From an uncultured Bacteroidota bacterium (lineage in GTDB: Bacteria > Bacteroidota > Bacteroidia > JABEUT01), in the NCBI GenBank assembly GCA_903863935.1, contig CAIPDV010000052.1, positions 1 through 54,101 on the forward strand: a DNA stretch of 54,101 nt, written 5' to 3'. The translations under genes were made by a program, and so were the position numbers. Position 1 is the stretch's first letter. The number at the start of each line of letters is the position of its first letter. Shown one piece after another: positions 16,259 through 25,301 of this stretch. The notes under the pieces were generated by a model. The model was given only the letters and a program-made list of their open reading frames with translations, searched no databases and had not been told where the DNA came from.

Positions 16259-17608
16259 TTACTCGGTTTTTACAAACTTTTTTGCAGCAAAAACACTGCC
16301 GTCTTTGTTCTGGATTTTGATAAGATAAATACCATCGGGCATGGTGGAAATATTAATATTAACTGATGGCTGATAGCTTATAGTTGATAGCACCTTTTGA
16401 CCTAAGTAATTATATAATTCTATTGTTTGGCCTTTTGAAATACCATTAAGGGTAAAGGACCCTGAGGTGGGAGAAGGGTATATATTCAATTCGAAAGGAA
16501 AACTAGAAACAGTAGTATTTCCCGTGGTAATTGAACCAATTGTCCTTACACGATTATTAAAATAATCAGCAAAATAAAGATTTCCGGAGGCATCTAGCTC
16601 TATACCCATGGGTTGATTAAGTTCGGCTAGCGTAGCTTGTCCGGCATCACCGCTATAACTTGCAATGTTATTTCCTGCAATTGTATTAATTATACCTGAA
16701 GTATTTATTTCCCGTATTACATAATTATATGTATCTGCAATGTATATGTTGTCGGAAGCATCCAACGTTATTCCATACGGATAATAGAATTCAGCATTCA
16801 TCGCATTTCCACCATCACCGGCATATCCACCAAATCCGTTTCCTGCAATTGTATTTATTATACCATTGGAATTGACCATTCTTATCCGTTGATTTTTCTG
16901 GTCGGTTATATAAACGTTTCCTGCCACATCAAAAGCAACGTCCAGTGGATAGTATAGTTCTGCTGCGGTTGCTTGTCCGCCATCGCCTGAGAATCCTCCG
17001 GGTAAAAAACCATTCCCGGCGAAAGTATTAATGATGCCCGATGTACTGACAATACGGATACGATTATTCGACTCATCGGCTATATATACATTTCCCAATG
17101 TATCTAATTTTAATCCGTAAGGGATATGGAACTCAGCATTGGTAGCCTGTCCTCCGTCACCCGAGAAACCTTGAGAACCATTTCCGGCAAGGGTACTTAT
17201 AATGCCTGAAGTATTTACCTTTCGTACCGTATTATTAAAAGTTGAAAAGTAAATATTCCCTTTGGTATCAAATGTGATAGCGCAAGGGTTGGCAAATTCA
17301 GCTGCAATGGCCGGTCCCCCGTCGCCTGTATAACCATTAACTCCATTTCCGGCATACGTGCTGATAATGCCCGACGTGGTAACTTTTCGAATACGATAAT
17401 TTAATCCGTCTGCTATATAAACATTACCTGCCTTATCAACTGTTACGCTATATGGATAAAAGATTTCGGCATTATTGGATTGACCACCATCACCAGAATA
17501 ACCTCCAACACCTTTACCGGCAAAGGTGTTGAGAAGTTGGGCCCACGATGTAAAGGAACCTGCCAACAGTAAAGTAATCAATATGCTTTTTATGCAATTT
17601 TTTTTCAT
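16259..17608 (-). CDS. NHL-repeat T9SS-secreted protein
   Basis: A 449-residue secreted protein. A signal peptide runs to about residue 24 (SWAQ). About six repeats of 54-56 residues follow, each with a 'TIAGNG..GYSGDGG.A..AE' segment and a 'GNVYIADTYN.RIR' segment, which is the NHL six-bladed propeller pattern. The last 75 residues ('NIYPSPTSGSFTL', ending KKFVKTE) form a type A T9SS sorting domain, so it should be exported across the outer membrane and often surface-attached. The ATG at 17608 is preferred over 17710 because only it places the signal peptide at the N-terminus. Ligand or substrate unknown. Confidence 0.88.
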   Translation of the reverse strand: MKKNCIKSILITLLLAGSFTSWAQLLNTFAGKGVGGYSGDGGQSNNAEIFYPYSVTVDKAGNVYIADGLNYRIRKVTTSGIISTYAGNGVNGYTGDGGPAIAAEFANPCAITFDTKGNIYFSTFNNTVRKVNTSGIISTLAGNGSQGFSGDGGQATNAEFHIPYGLKLDTLGNVYIADESNNRIRIVSTSGIINTFAGNGFLPGGFSGDGGQATAAELYYPLDVAFDVAGNVYITDQKNQRIRMVNSNGIINTIAGNGFGGYAGDGGNAMNAEFYYPYGITLDASDNIYIADTYNYVIREINTSGIINTIAGNNIASYSGDAGQATLAELNQPMGIELDASGNLYFADYFNNRVRTIGSITTGNTTVSSFPFELNIYPSPTSGSFTLNGISKGQTIELYNYLGQKVLSTISYQPSVNINISTMPDGIYLIKIQNKDGSVFAAKKFVKTE

Positions 17609-17797
17609 AATGTGGTTTTTAACTGGCACATTCCCAGGTAAAAGTAAGAAATAAAGCAATGCGATAGACTGCAAATAATATGGATTTGACGGATTAAATA
17701 TGCATTTCATCTTAATAAATCATAGGCAATTGGTGACATCTTGTTTTATGTTCCCAGCTTATCTCTTATATCTCATCTCTTATATCTAGCCTTCTGT

Positions 17798-17805
17798 TAT
17801 CTTTG
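17798..17805 (+). promoter_or_regulatory. -7 element of fabI
   Basis: TATCTTTG matches TAnnTTTG. The longest reading frame would start at 17803, inside this element, so the ATG at 17827 with a leader of about 20 bases is the real start. Confidence 0.65.
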
Positions 17806-17826
17806 CATAAAATTAACCCATTATAT

Positions 17827-18645
17827 ATGACACACAATTTACTAAAGGGAAAAAGAGGAATTATTACCGGAGCACTTGATTCTAATTCCATAGCATGGAA
17901 GGTTGCCCAGAAAGCACATGCCGAAGGTGCCGTGTTCACGTTAAGCAATGCTCCGATTGCACTCCGTATGGGGGAAATTAAAAAATTAGGGGATGAGACC
18001 GGTTCGCAGATCATTCCTGCCGATGCTACAAATATGGAAGAAATAACGGCTCTCTTTCAACAGTCTATGGACGTATTGGGTGGAAAGATTGATTTTGTTC
18101 TTCATTCTATCGGTATGTCACCAAACATCCGAAAGAATATTCCGTACGATTCACTTAACTATGAGTTTTTAGTAAAAAGCCTTGATGTGTCTGCATTTTC
18201 ATTGCATAAAATGCTGAATGTTGCCAAGAAAATGGACGCCATTACCGAAGGCGGAAGCGTACTTGCACTTTCATATATAGCAGCACAACGTGCTTATCCT
18301 TTCTATAGTGATATGGCCGATGCAAAAGCTACCCTGGAATCGATAGTACGGAGTTTTGGATACCATTATGGTAAAGCCAAAAAAGTAAGAGTTAACTCTG
18401 TGTCACAGTCTCCAACCCGCACTACAGCAGGCAGTGGTATTAAAGGATTTGATGAGTTTTATGATTACGCTGATGCCATCTCTCCATTAGGCAATGCCAG
18501 TGCCGAGGATTGCGCCAATTACTGTATCACCTTATTTTCTGATATGACCAAAATGGTAACCATGCAAAACCTATACCACGATGGTGGATATTCAACCACA
18601 GGAGTTAGTACAGAAGTGATGGAAGGATTTAAGCAAAATAAATAA
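17827..18645 (+). CDS. fabI: Enoyl-[acyl-carrier-protein] reductase FabI
   Basis: FabI, 272 residues from the chosen ATG, the NADH-dependent reductase of the last step in each fatty acid elongation cycle. It is a short-chain dehydrogenase fold with the FabI-type divergent cofactor motif 'GALDSNSIAW' (about 14-23) in place of the classical GxxxGxG. 'LHSIGMSPN' follows strand 4. The catalytic Tyr and Lys are read in 'YSDMADAK', the Y-x6-K spacing of the family, preceded by the second conserved Tyr in 'RAYPF'. It is probably followed in the same transcript by the outer-membrane-type protein 23 bases downstream. Confidence 0.93.
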   Translation: MTHNLLKGKRGIITGALDSNSIAWKVAQKAHAEGAVFTLSNAPIALRMGEIKKLGDETGSQIIPADATNMEEITALFQQSMDVLGGKIDFVLHSIGMSPNIRKNIPYDSLNYEFLVKSLDVSAFSLHKMLNVAKKMDAITEGGSVLALSYIAAQRAYPFYSDMADAKATLESIVRSFGYHYGKAKKVRVNSVSQSPTRTTAGSGIKGFDEFYDYADAISPLGNASAEDCANYCITLFSDMTKMVTMQNLYHDGGYSTTGVSTEVMEGFKQNK

Positions 18646-18668
18646 AGCCTATTGGCGTTAATGCTTCA

Positions 18669-19394
18669 ATGCAGGTATTAAAAATAAAAAAGCATTTCCT
18701 CTTCCTGTTTATTGCGGGCTTGTTCTCTGTTCACTGTTTTGCACAGGATGACAAAGGAGATGAAAAGCAATATCCACAACACGATCTAACTGCAGCCCCA
18801 CCTGCGACAGAGGAGATTTTCTACAGGGGGTCTATTCAGATTGGAGGTGGAATTATGTATGCTATAACAAATAAAGCTTTAAGGTCGAGTTTAGGTGGAG
18901 AATATTCAGGGCATTGTTCCGGAAACTTTGTAATAGCCCCACACATTTATACAGGGCTTGAATTGGAATGGGCCCAGTTTGGCAATACTAGTTTTGTTGC
19001 AAATGCAAGCACCATTATGTCGGTATTTAATGCCGGCGTTAAAATAGGGTATTACACATTCATGCAAAAAGATTTTCTTTTTTGTTATTCTCTAAGCGGC
19101 GGACCTTCTCTTGTTAAATATAGCCATGCCATTCTGCCCTCACCCAAGGGTGGTTTCCAGGTAACGTCCTTTTTTGTAGCCCCCAATATGTTTATAGGTT
19201 ACCGGGTTAATAATGAATTGAGGATTGGGCTTGATCTTACTTTTAATTTTATGGGGTATCATTTTGATCCAACTTTAACGGGATTAGACCAAACCTTGCC
19301 CGGATATACGGATGCCTGGTCTCATGACCCAACCATGTATTTTCAATGGGGTTTTGGTTTATACTGGGCCTTTGCAGAAGGTAAAAGAAAATAA
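18669..19394 (+). CDS. Outer-membrane beta-barrel-like protein
   Basis: A 241-residue protein with a signal peptide of about 26 residues (ending HCFAQ), a short polar linker rich in Asp and Pro, then alternating hydrophobic strands with many Gly and aromatic residues ('SIQIGGGIMYAIT', 'HIYTGLELEWAQFG', 'NAGVKIGYYTFM', 'FQWGFGLYWAF'). This fits an 8-10 strand outer-membrane barrel of the OmpA/OmpW-like size class. No specific family is recognised. It lies between fabI and anmK with short gaps on both sides. Confidence 0.7.
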   Translation: MQVLKIKKHFLFLFIAGLFSVHCFAQDDKGDEKQYPQHDLTAAPPATEEIFYRGSIQIGGGIMYAITNKALRSSLGGEYSGHCSGNFVIAPHIYTGLELEWAQFGNTSFVANASTIMSVFNAGVKIGYYTFMQKDFLFCYSLSGGPSLVKYSHAILPSPKGGFQVTSFFVAPNMFIGYRVNNELRIGLDLTFNFMGYHFDPTLTGLDQTLPGYTDAWSHDPTMYFQWGFGLYWAFAEGKRK

Positions 19395-19412
19395 TTTTTT
19401 TCGCAATCAGGT

Positions 19413-20480
19413 ATGAAAGTCTATAAGGTGCTAGGTTTAATGTCCGGTACTTCGCTGGATGGTTTAGATATAGCCTTTTGCACGTTCAGCCATGATAAAG
19501 GCAAATGGGCATACTCCATTGTAAATGCCGAAACCAATAAGTATAACCCGGATTGGAGTTTAAAGTTAAAGAACGCCCACCAACTTACCGGTGAAAAGCT
19601 GGTCCACTTGCATAGCGAATATGGAGAATTGCTTGGTAAAAAAGTTTCTGTCTTTATTAAAAAGTATAAGATTAAGTCCGTTGATTTTGTTTCATCTCAC
19701 GGACATACTATATTCCACAACCCTCAAAAGGGATATACTTTTCAAATAGGGAACGGAGCCTCAATAGCGGCGGAGAGTGGACTAAAAGTTGTGTGCGATT
19801 TCAGAACTATAGACGTTGCATTAAAAGGCCAGGGTGCCCCATTGGTGCCTATCGGCGACCGTTTGCTCTTTTCTGAATTTAATTTCTGTTTGAACTTGGG
19901 CGGGTTCTCGAACATTTCGTTTGAGTCCGGCAAAAAAAGGATAGCCTTTGATATTTGTCCTGTAAATACTGTGCTGAATTACTTATCTTCAGCCAAAGGG
20001 AAAAGCTATGACAAAGGCGGGGCTATGGCCAGGTCAGGACAAGTAAGTGCCACTCTTTTAAAGAAATTAAATGGCCTTGCATATTATAAAACAAATAAGC
20101 CAAAATCGCTAGGAAGGGAATGGCTCGAAAGTTATTTCTTACCGATTATAAATTCAAGTTCTATTTCTATAGAAGACAAACTAGCAACAGTTACTGAGCA
20201 TGTGGCAATTCAGGTAGCACGCGTTATAGAAGGCTCAACAAACAGAGGAAAAGTTTTGGTTACCGGTGGCGGTGCTCATAACAGTTACCTTATTTCGAAA
20301 TTAAAGGAAAAACTGCCTTCACACAATATAATTGTGCCATCTTACGACCTTGTAAATTATAAGGAAGCCTTGGTATTTGCCTTTCTGGGAGTATTGAAAA
20401 TAGAGAATAGGATCAACACACTCTGCAGCGTTACAGGTGCTACAATAGACAGTAGGGGCGGTGTAGTTTACGCACCCTGA
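19413..20480 (+). CDS. anmK: Anhydro-N-acetylmuramic acid kinase
   Basis: AnmK, 355 residues, phosphorylates and opens 1,6-anhydro-MurNAc released from peptidoglycan, giving MurNAc-6-phosphate for recycling. The N-terminal 'GLMSGTSLDGLDIAFC' (about 8-23) is the ATP-binding phosphate-1 motif. 'SSHGHTIFHNP', 'CDFRTIDVALKGQGAPL', 'LNLGGFSNIS' and 'VTGGGAHNSYL' are all family hallmarks. Length matches. It lies 18 bases after the outer-membrane-type gene and is probably part of the fabI-led unit. Confidence 0.95.
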   Translation: MKVYKVLGLMSGTSLDGLDIAFCTFSHDKGKWAYSIVNAETNKYNPDWSLKLKNAHQLTGEKLVHLHSEYGELLGKKVSVFIKKYKIKSVDFVSSHGHTIFHNPQKGYTFQIGNGASIAAESGLKVVCDFRTIDVALKGQGAPLVPIGDRLLFSEFNFCLNLGGFSNISFESGKKRIAFDICPVNTVLNYLSSAKGKSYDKGGAMARSGQVSATLLKKLNGLAYYKTNKPKSLGREWLESYFLPIINSSSISIEDKLATVTEHVAIQVARVIEGSTNRGKVLVTGGGAHNSYLISKLKEKLPSHNIIVPSYDLVNYKEALVFAFLGVLKIENRINTLCSVTGATIDSRGGVVYAP

Positions 20481-20528
20481 CTATAGTAATGAAATAAGAT
20501 TTATCGCCGATCGGGCATCCGATTGCTA

Positions 20529-20939
20529 TTAGAAATCGTCGTCTCCGTAGAAATCATCATCGTCATCGTCGTCATCATCGTCAAGGCTACTGATATCCTC
20601 AATTGGAGAACCCCCGTCAATAAATTCGATTTCGGTTTCTTCTACGTACTCCGTTTCCTCCTGTTTTTCCTTTCCTTCATCTTCTTCTTCATCATCAACC
20701 GCAAAAAAATCTTTTTGGTTTTTTGATGATTTACCACCCTTAGCCGAAGGTTTTGCCTTTTTTACAGGAGCCTGTTTATCTGCTTTTTTCTTTTTAGAAT
20801 CGTCATTTTTTGACGCAGCAGCCTTGCTGACGCTTGCGCCTTTTTTAACATCCTTAGTAGCAGAACCCGCTTTAGCAGCAGGTTTTACAGGTTTTTCTTT
20901 TTCTGTCTTTTTGTTCTTTATTTCTGTCTTTTTTCCCAT
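20529..20939 (-). CDS. Low-complexity protein with basic head and acidic tail
   Basis: A 136-residue protein with no hydrophobic segment. Residues 1-75 are dominated by Lys and Ala with Pro and Ser ('KPVKPAAKAGSATKDVKK'), resembling histone H1-like or Hc1-type DNA-binding tails. Residues 78-136 are strongly acidic and end in a run of ten Asp and 'FYGDDDF'. The Asp run is encoded by a GTC/ATC-type trinucleotide tract near the 3' end. A perfect -7 element (21005-21012) lies 65 bases before the ATG. Possible roles are a nucleoid-associated protein, a chaperone of basic proteins or an RNA-associated factor; none can be shown from sequence. It converges with anmK. Confidence 0.7.
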   Translation of the reverse strand: MGKKTEIKNKKTEKEKPVKPAAKAGSATKDVKKGASVSKAAASKNDDSKKKKADKQAPVKKAKPSAKGGKSSKNQKDFFAVDDEEEDEGKEKQEETEYVEETEIEFIDGGSPIEDISSLDDDDDDDDDDFYGDDDF

Positions 20940-21004
20940 GGTTTATGATTTTTATTAGAATGAAAAATCAGACACACGCTGCAATAATAATTATTATTTA
21001 AATA

Positions 21005-21012
21005 CAAAGATA
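21005..21012 (-). promoter_or_regulatory. -7 element of the basic/acidic protein gene
   Basis: TATCTTTG on the minus strand matches TAnnTTTG and lies 65 bases before the ATG at 20939. Confidence 0.5.
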
Positions 21013-21145
21013 AGTAACATTCTTTTTTGTTTAACGTAGACCAACTAACATAATTGTGTTCATATATTACGTCCGCTTAACATTTTTCGTATTGAAGGGT
21101 AAAATACTTTAGCATTTTGAAAGTCTTAATTTTAAAGTAAACCCT

Positions 21146-21880
21146 ATGTTACATCAATTGTTATTACAGGTGCCGGCCACAGTTGCCACAATGACCACCG
21201 CCGTAGTTGACACTGCTAAAGCAGCAGCCCAATCAGGATCTGCACAGCCTGACAAAATGTCGCTTCTGGAGCTAATTATGAAGGGTGGTGTCATTATGAT
21301 ACCACTGGGAATACTTTCCTTAATAACCGTATTTGTAATTATTGAAAGGTATCTATTCATTAAAAAGGCTTCCCGTTCCGGAAAAAATTTCCTGAATTCG
21401 ATGCGCGATGTAATGAACAGCAACAATCTGGAGGCGGCAAAGGCTTTATGTAAGTCAGCCGATAACCCTCAAGCCCGTATGATCTCAAAAGGGATAAGTA
21501 AAATAGGTATGCCTTTAAAAGATATAGAAAACTCAATGGAAAATGCAGGAAGGATTGAGGTCTACGCTCTTGAAAAGAATCTGAACATTCTCGCCATTAT
21601 AGCGGGTATTGCACCAATGTTCGGGTTTATAGGTACTATATTAGGGGTTATTAAGATCTTTTACAATATTTCCTTGCAGGACCATATAAGCTTAGGGTTA
21701 ATTGCCGGTGGCTTGTATGAAAAAATGATTACCAGTGCTACAGGTCTATCTATCGGTATATTGTCATTCATAGCTTACCACTGGCTGAGTATTATGGTAA
21801 CCAAAACTATTCAGAAGATGGAAATAGTATCTGTTGACTTCATGGATATGTTATATGAGAATCAAAAAAAGAATGCTTAA
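21146..21880 (+). CDS. exbB: MotA/TolQ/ExbB proton channel protein
   Basis: A 244-residue inner-membrane proton channel subunit of the ExbB/TolQ family, which uses the proton gradient to drive TonB- or TolA-type transducers. A 30-residue periplasmic head precedes helix 1 (about 46-68, 'IMIPLGILSLITVFVIIERY'). A cytoplasmic loop follows, then helix 2 (about 150-172, 'IAPMFGFIGTILGVI', the conserved family segment) and helix 3 (about 188-212, 'MITSATGLSIGILSFIAYH'). The genes for ExbD and a TonB-like protein follow, so ExbB is the likelier assignment than TolQ. The spacing to exbD is 22 bases. Confidence 0.88.
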   Translation: MLHQLLLQVPATVATMTTAVVDTAKAAAQSGSAQPDKMSLLELIMKGGVIMIPLGILSLITVFVIIERYLFIKKASRSGKNFLNSMRDVMNSNNLEAAKALCKSADNPQARMISKGISKIGMPLKDIENSMENAGRIEVYALEKNLNILAIIAGIAPMFGFIGTILGVIKIFYNISLQDHISLGLIAGGLYEKMITSATGLSIGILSFIAYHWLSIMVTKTIQKMEIVSVDFMDMLYENQKKNA

Positions 21881-21902
21881 ACTTTCATAAACCAAGTTCA
21901 GC

Positions 21903-22322
21903 ATGAAAATAAAAAGAGATAGTAAGTTCGGAGGGGCACATGTGGAGGTTTCTCCTATGAATGACATCATGTTCTTCCTGATGTTGTTCTTCCTGATAGT
22001 TTCTACACTGGCTAACCCCAGCGTAGTAAAACTGATTCTCCCCAATTCGAAAAAGGTGCAGGAGAAAATGGATAAGCAACCTATATCCATTAGTGTTACC
22101 AAGGTAAATGATGTTAAAGTTTTTTACCTGAATAACCAACAAGTAGATTTCGAAGGACTGGAATCTGCCCTTAAAGCAAAAATTGTTGGAGTTGCAGATC
22201 CAACAGCCGTTTTAAGGTTTGATAAATCGTTAACAATTCAGGATCTGGTGGACGTACTAAGTATTGCCGCTGACCTTAAAATTAAAATGGTGCTGGCTAC
22301 CCAGCCTGCCTCTAATAAATAA
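21903..22322 (+). CDS. exbD: ExbD/TolR biopolymer transport protein
   Basis: A 139-residue protein with one membrane helix near residues 18-38 ('MNDIMFFLMLFFLIVST'), whose Asp22 just before or in the helix is the conserved proton-carrying residue of the family. The C-terminal periplasmic domain has 'ISVTKVNDVKVFYLNNQQV' and 'LRFDKSLTIQDLVDVLS'. It forms the stator complex with ExbB and lies between exbB and the TonB-like gene, 17 bases before the latter, so all three are surely one operon. Confidence 0.88.
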   Translation: MKIKRDSKFGGAHVEVSPMNDIMFFLMLFFLIVSTLANPSVVKLILPNSKKVQEKMDKQPISISVTKVNDVKVFYLNNQQVDFEGLESALKAKIVGVADPTAVLRFDKSLTIQDLVDVLSIAADLKIKMVLATQPASNK

Positions 22323-22339
22323 AGACCGGAAAAGGAACT

Positions 22340-23167
22340 ATGGCAACCGTTGCTGTTAAACAAGAAAGGAACAATAAAGCCCTTGCTGCAATTATAACAA
22401 TTGGCATACATGCCTTGTTGTTGCTGTTCTTTATTTTGTACATCATTATTACGCCTATTCCTCCGTTTCCCGAGCCACCCGGTGGGGCTGAGCTTGAACT
22501 GGATTTTGGTAATGGAGTGGTTGGAACCGGAAATGTGGAAGCACCGAACATCGGTAATAATCCAAGTACTCCAACAAAAACAACTCAAACTTCTCCTCCT
22601 AACCCAACAAAAGCAGCTGATCCGGTAGTTACAAATGATGTGGAAGCGGCCGCAACAGTTAATAATTCGAAAAAGACGACTACAAACCCTGTTAAGGTAG
22701 ATACCGTTAAGCCACAGCCACAGATGAGTATTGAACTTGCCAGTAGCCTGAATAAATTTAAAACTGCCAAAGGAGCTTCCGGAGGCAATGGTAATTCAGG
22801 ACAGAAAGGCAATGCAGGCAACCCCAATGGTTCACTTCCCGGAACCAATATGGGAACTGGCGGTGGACCAGGCGGGCCGGGTAGTGGAGTAGGTAGCCCC
22901 GATTTCAAACTGAGCGGAAGGCAGCTTATACACAGACCGAATTTAGTTACCAATAACCCACAGCAAGGTCAGATTGTAGTAGGTATTACAGTTGACCAGG
23001 ATGGAAATGTAACCGAGGCAACCCCTGGTGTATTAGGTACCACAATTAACGATGGTGCCTTATATAAAAATGTTCAGGATGCAGCTATGAAGACGAAGTT
23101 TAACAAGAGTTCGAACGATACTCCTGAGCAATACGGTACTATTACGTTCAAATTTGTATTGCAATAA
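22340..23167 (+). CDS. TonB-like energy transducer
   Basis: A 275-residue protein with a short cytoplasmic start, one membrane helix (about 14-38, 'ALAAIITIGIHALLLLFFIL') and a Pro/Thr-rich periplasmic linker. An unusual Gly/Asn-rich segment of about 40 residues (about 147-190) follows, then a small C-terminal domain ('GQIVVGITVDQDGNVTEA') resembling the TonB C-terminal fold. It should couple ExbB-ExbD to outer-membrane receptors. The spanning linker combines a Pro-rich and a Gly-rich part, which differs from the usual Pro-Glu/Pro-Lys linker. No dedicated TonB-dependent receptor is adjacent. Confidence 0.8.
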   Translation: MATVAVKQERNNKALAAIITIGIHALLLLFFILYIIITPIPPFPEPPGGAELELDFGNGVVGTGNVEAPNIGNNPSTPTKTTQTSPPNPTKAADPVVTNDVEAAATVNNSKKTTTNPVKVDTVKPQPQMSIELASSLNKFKTAKGASGGNGNSGQKGNAGNPNGSLPGTNMGTGGGPGGPGSGVGSPDFKLSGRQLIHRPNLVTNNPQQGQIVVGITVDQDGNVTEATPGVLGTTINDGALYKNVQDAAMKTKFNKSSNDTPEQYGTITFKFVLQ

Positions 23168-23185
23168 CAGGAATTTAGATCAGGG

Positions 23186-24280
23186 TTATTTCAGTTCATT
23201 AAGGACAATGATTTTATAATTGTGCCCAAATTCAAGGTCTGTCAATCCTGCATTTACAAAAATGAATTTATGAACGGACGATTTTGTCTTCAGTTTGATA
23301 TATATGTGGTAATCGTCTGAAGAAAAAGAAATCGTTCCCGTATCGACAAGTTTTCGATAGGGATTTCGGCCATGGTACGTCTTATAATATTCATTGAATG
23401 TGTTATCCTCATTAAAAATCCACATCCTCATTGTATCAGGTATAGAAGATATACCGCCCCAAGGTTCACCATGGATAGAATCCATATTAAAAGTGTAAGG
23501 TTTCCCTTTATTATTTGAAGTAGAGTAAGAAACTAACATTGAATTCTTTTTGAAAAGTTTCTTTACGGAATCCATTGGTAGATTGTTTAACTTTACAAGG
23601 ACACCATTAATTAACCGATATTTAATCACATTCGGATTCAATAGAGTGTAATGCCCGTCATCCCATTCACATGGATGCGATTTTTCGGTAAAGGTTATTA
23701 AACCTTTTTTAAATGTAGGTTCATAGTCATAGCAGTCCTTTTTCCCTTCATCGTTAGAATCCACAAGGTGATAATCTCCAGCGGAGTCCGGCTCCATTGC
23801 AGGGTACAACCAATAACTATAAGAATATTCAAAATCCGCTAACAGTTCCACTTTATCTAAATCCCAAATGATAAATCCATTATGTGATTCACTAAAGTGT
23901 GGATTTCCCATACTAAAGCTATAATAAAGTAAAAATTGTTTCTTATCCCCTCCTTTAAAATTTATTCTTTCCGCCTTGCCAATTCCATTGCCACCATGTT
24001 CCCCTCCAACATTAAAATATTTATAAAATCCTTTTTCTTTCAATCCAAAATAAGGGCCATCAACACCATTAAGGTGGCTCCAAAAAATAAATCCTTCCGG
24101 GTTGGTCAGCGTATCAATCATCTCTGGTTTTAAGCTGTCAAGATTAATTACTGTAAATATTTTCCAGGGTTTGCGAGGTTTTACAGAATCGGGGAATGCA
24201 TCTCTAATAGCTGGTTGGGCACAAATATTAAACGCGGTCAATATAAACAGGTATAAAATAAAATTACATCGCTTATTCAT
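23186..24280 (-). CDS. Secreted protein, unknown function
   Basis: A 364-residue protein with a signal peptide of 22 residues (ending NICAQ) and no other membrane segment. It has recurring aromatic-rich strands ('FIFWSHLNGVDGPYFGL', 'YSYSYWLYPAMEPDSAGDYH') and 'DSNDEGKKDCYDYEP', suggesting an all-beta fold. I recognise no family. There is no C-terminal T9SS domain, so it is probably periplasmic. A perfect -7 element (24300-24307) gives a 19-base leader. It converges with the TonB-like gene, with 18 bases between stops and no terminator seen. Confidence 0.7.
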   Translation of the reverse strand: MNKRCNFILYLFILTAFNICAQPAIRDAFPDSVKPRKPWKIFTVINLDSLKPEMIDTLTNPEGFIFWSHLNGVDGPYFGLKEKGFYKYFNVGGEHGGNGIGKAERINFKGGDKKQFLLYYSFSMGNPHFSESHNGFIIWDLDKVELLADFEYSYSYWLYPAMEPDSAGDYHLVDSNDEGKKDCYDYEPTFKKGLITFTEKSHPCEWDDGHYTLLNPNVIKYRLINGVLVKLNNLPMDSVKKLFKKNSMLVSYSTSNNKGKPYTFNMDSIHGEPWGGISSIPDTMRMWIFNEDNTFNEYYKTYHGRNPYRKLVDTGTISFSSDDYHIYIKLKTKSSVHKFIFVNAGLTDLEFGHNYKIIVLNELK

Positions 24281-24299
24281 TTTAATACTTTACTTTCTT

Positions 24300-24307
24300 C
24301 AAAAGTA
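24300..24307 (-). promoter_or_regulatory. -7 element of the secreted unknown protein gene
   Basis: TACTTTTG on the minus strand matches TAnnTTTG, 19 bases before the ATG at 24280. Confidence 0.6.
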
Positions 24308-24339
24308 ATATATTAATGAACGAAGGGGAACAAACTGAA

Positions 24340-25275
24340 TCAGGTATCTTTAAAATGTTTCAACACCCTCAATGCCCTCAGGGTATTCCACCTGCTTGGC
24401 TGTCCGGCTTTTTCCATTTCAAAGTGAACTAACCCGTTATGTTTTCCTTCCAGCTTCCAGAAGCCTTCTGGTGTTTGTTTGTTGTGTAATATTCTCAATG
24501 CATCATCCATTCGTTTGTCGTAGGGGACACTTGCATTTTGCAAATAATCGAGAACTCTAAGTATATCATATCTCCACCGGGAAGGGTACGTAAGTTTCAG
24601 CATTTTAGGGTCAATAGTTTCACCGGTATGGTGCGATTTGAAAAGATGATGGACCATTAGAAACTCAATTCCTTTTTTCTTTGCCTGCATTATTTCCCTT
24701 ATCATATTTACATTTCCGGCAATAATATACTCACAAAGGCCTTCCAGAACGCTAAGTGTGGAGTGCAATGAACTGTGGGTAGCACCTTTCAGATATTGGC
24801 AGTTCCAGCCGCCATCCTGCATTTGGGTTGATAGCAGAAAATCCACAATCTCATTCAGCGATTTGTGCTTGCGGATAAAATATGTCCCAAAATTCAGGAT
24901 CATTCCATTCACACACACATCACTGAATTTCCGCGAATAACTAATGCCGCCGTTCTTGCCTCTTTCAGAGTTAAGGATGAGCATAACGCTCTCGTTAATT
25001 TTTTCATTCCCTTTCGGGAAGCCAAGGTTTTTAAGGTCGAGCAGGGTATAATGCGTAGATGTCCATTTGGGTAAATAATAGCCACCTCCCCATAGCCCGT
25101 CTGAATTTCTATACTCCAAAAATTGTTTGCCCCAGCCTTCTAATGCAATTTTCGACTGAAGTTTTTTGAGTTCAGTCTCACTTGTTTCAAGTAAATCTCT
25201 TTTAGTCTGATAAATTATAGAAGCATCACCTGATAGCAGCCAGTCAATAGGGTTAGTATCCATATAATCAATCAA
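24340..25275 (-). CDS. Squalene cyclase / prenyltransferase-like alpha-toroid protein
   Basis: A 311-residue soluble protein with repeated QW-like motifs of the squalene-hopene cyclase and prenyltransferase alpha/alpha fold: 'NSDGLWGGG', 'TQMQDGGWNCQY' (about 150-161), 'NKQTPEGFWKLEG' near the C-terminus. It lacks the catalytic DxDD of full cyclases and is half their length, so it is probably not a terpene cyclase. Such short proteins are of unknown role. The ATG at 25275 and an in-frame ATG at 25263 are both possible; the longer form is given. No signal peptide is seen. Confidence 0.75.
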   Translation of the reverse strand: MIDYMDTNPIDWLLSGDASIIYQTKRDLLETSETELKKLQSKIALEGWGKQFLEYRNSDGLWGGGYYLPKWTSTHYTLLDLKNLGFPKGNEKINESVMLILNSERGKNGGISYSRKFSDVCVNGMILNFGTYFIRKHKSLNEIVDFLLSTQMQDGGWNCQYLKGATHSSLHSTLSVLEGLCEYIIAGNVNMIREIMQAKKKGIEFLMVHHLFKSHHTGETIDPKMLKLTYPSRWRYDILRVLDYLQNASVPYDKRMDDALRILHNKQTPEGFWKLEGKHNGLVHFEMEKAGQPSRWNTLRALRVLKHFKDT

Positions 25276-25301
25276 TGTGCAAATGTTTTTGCTTTATTAT
25301 C

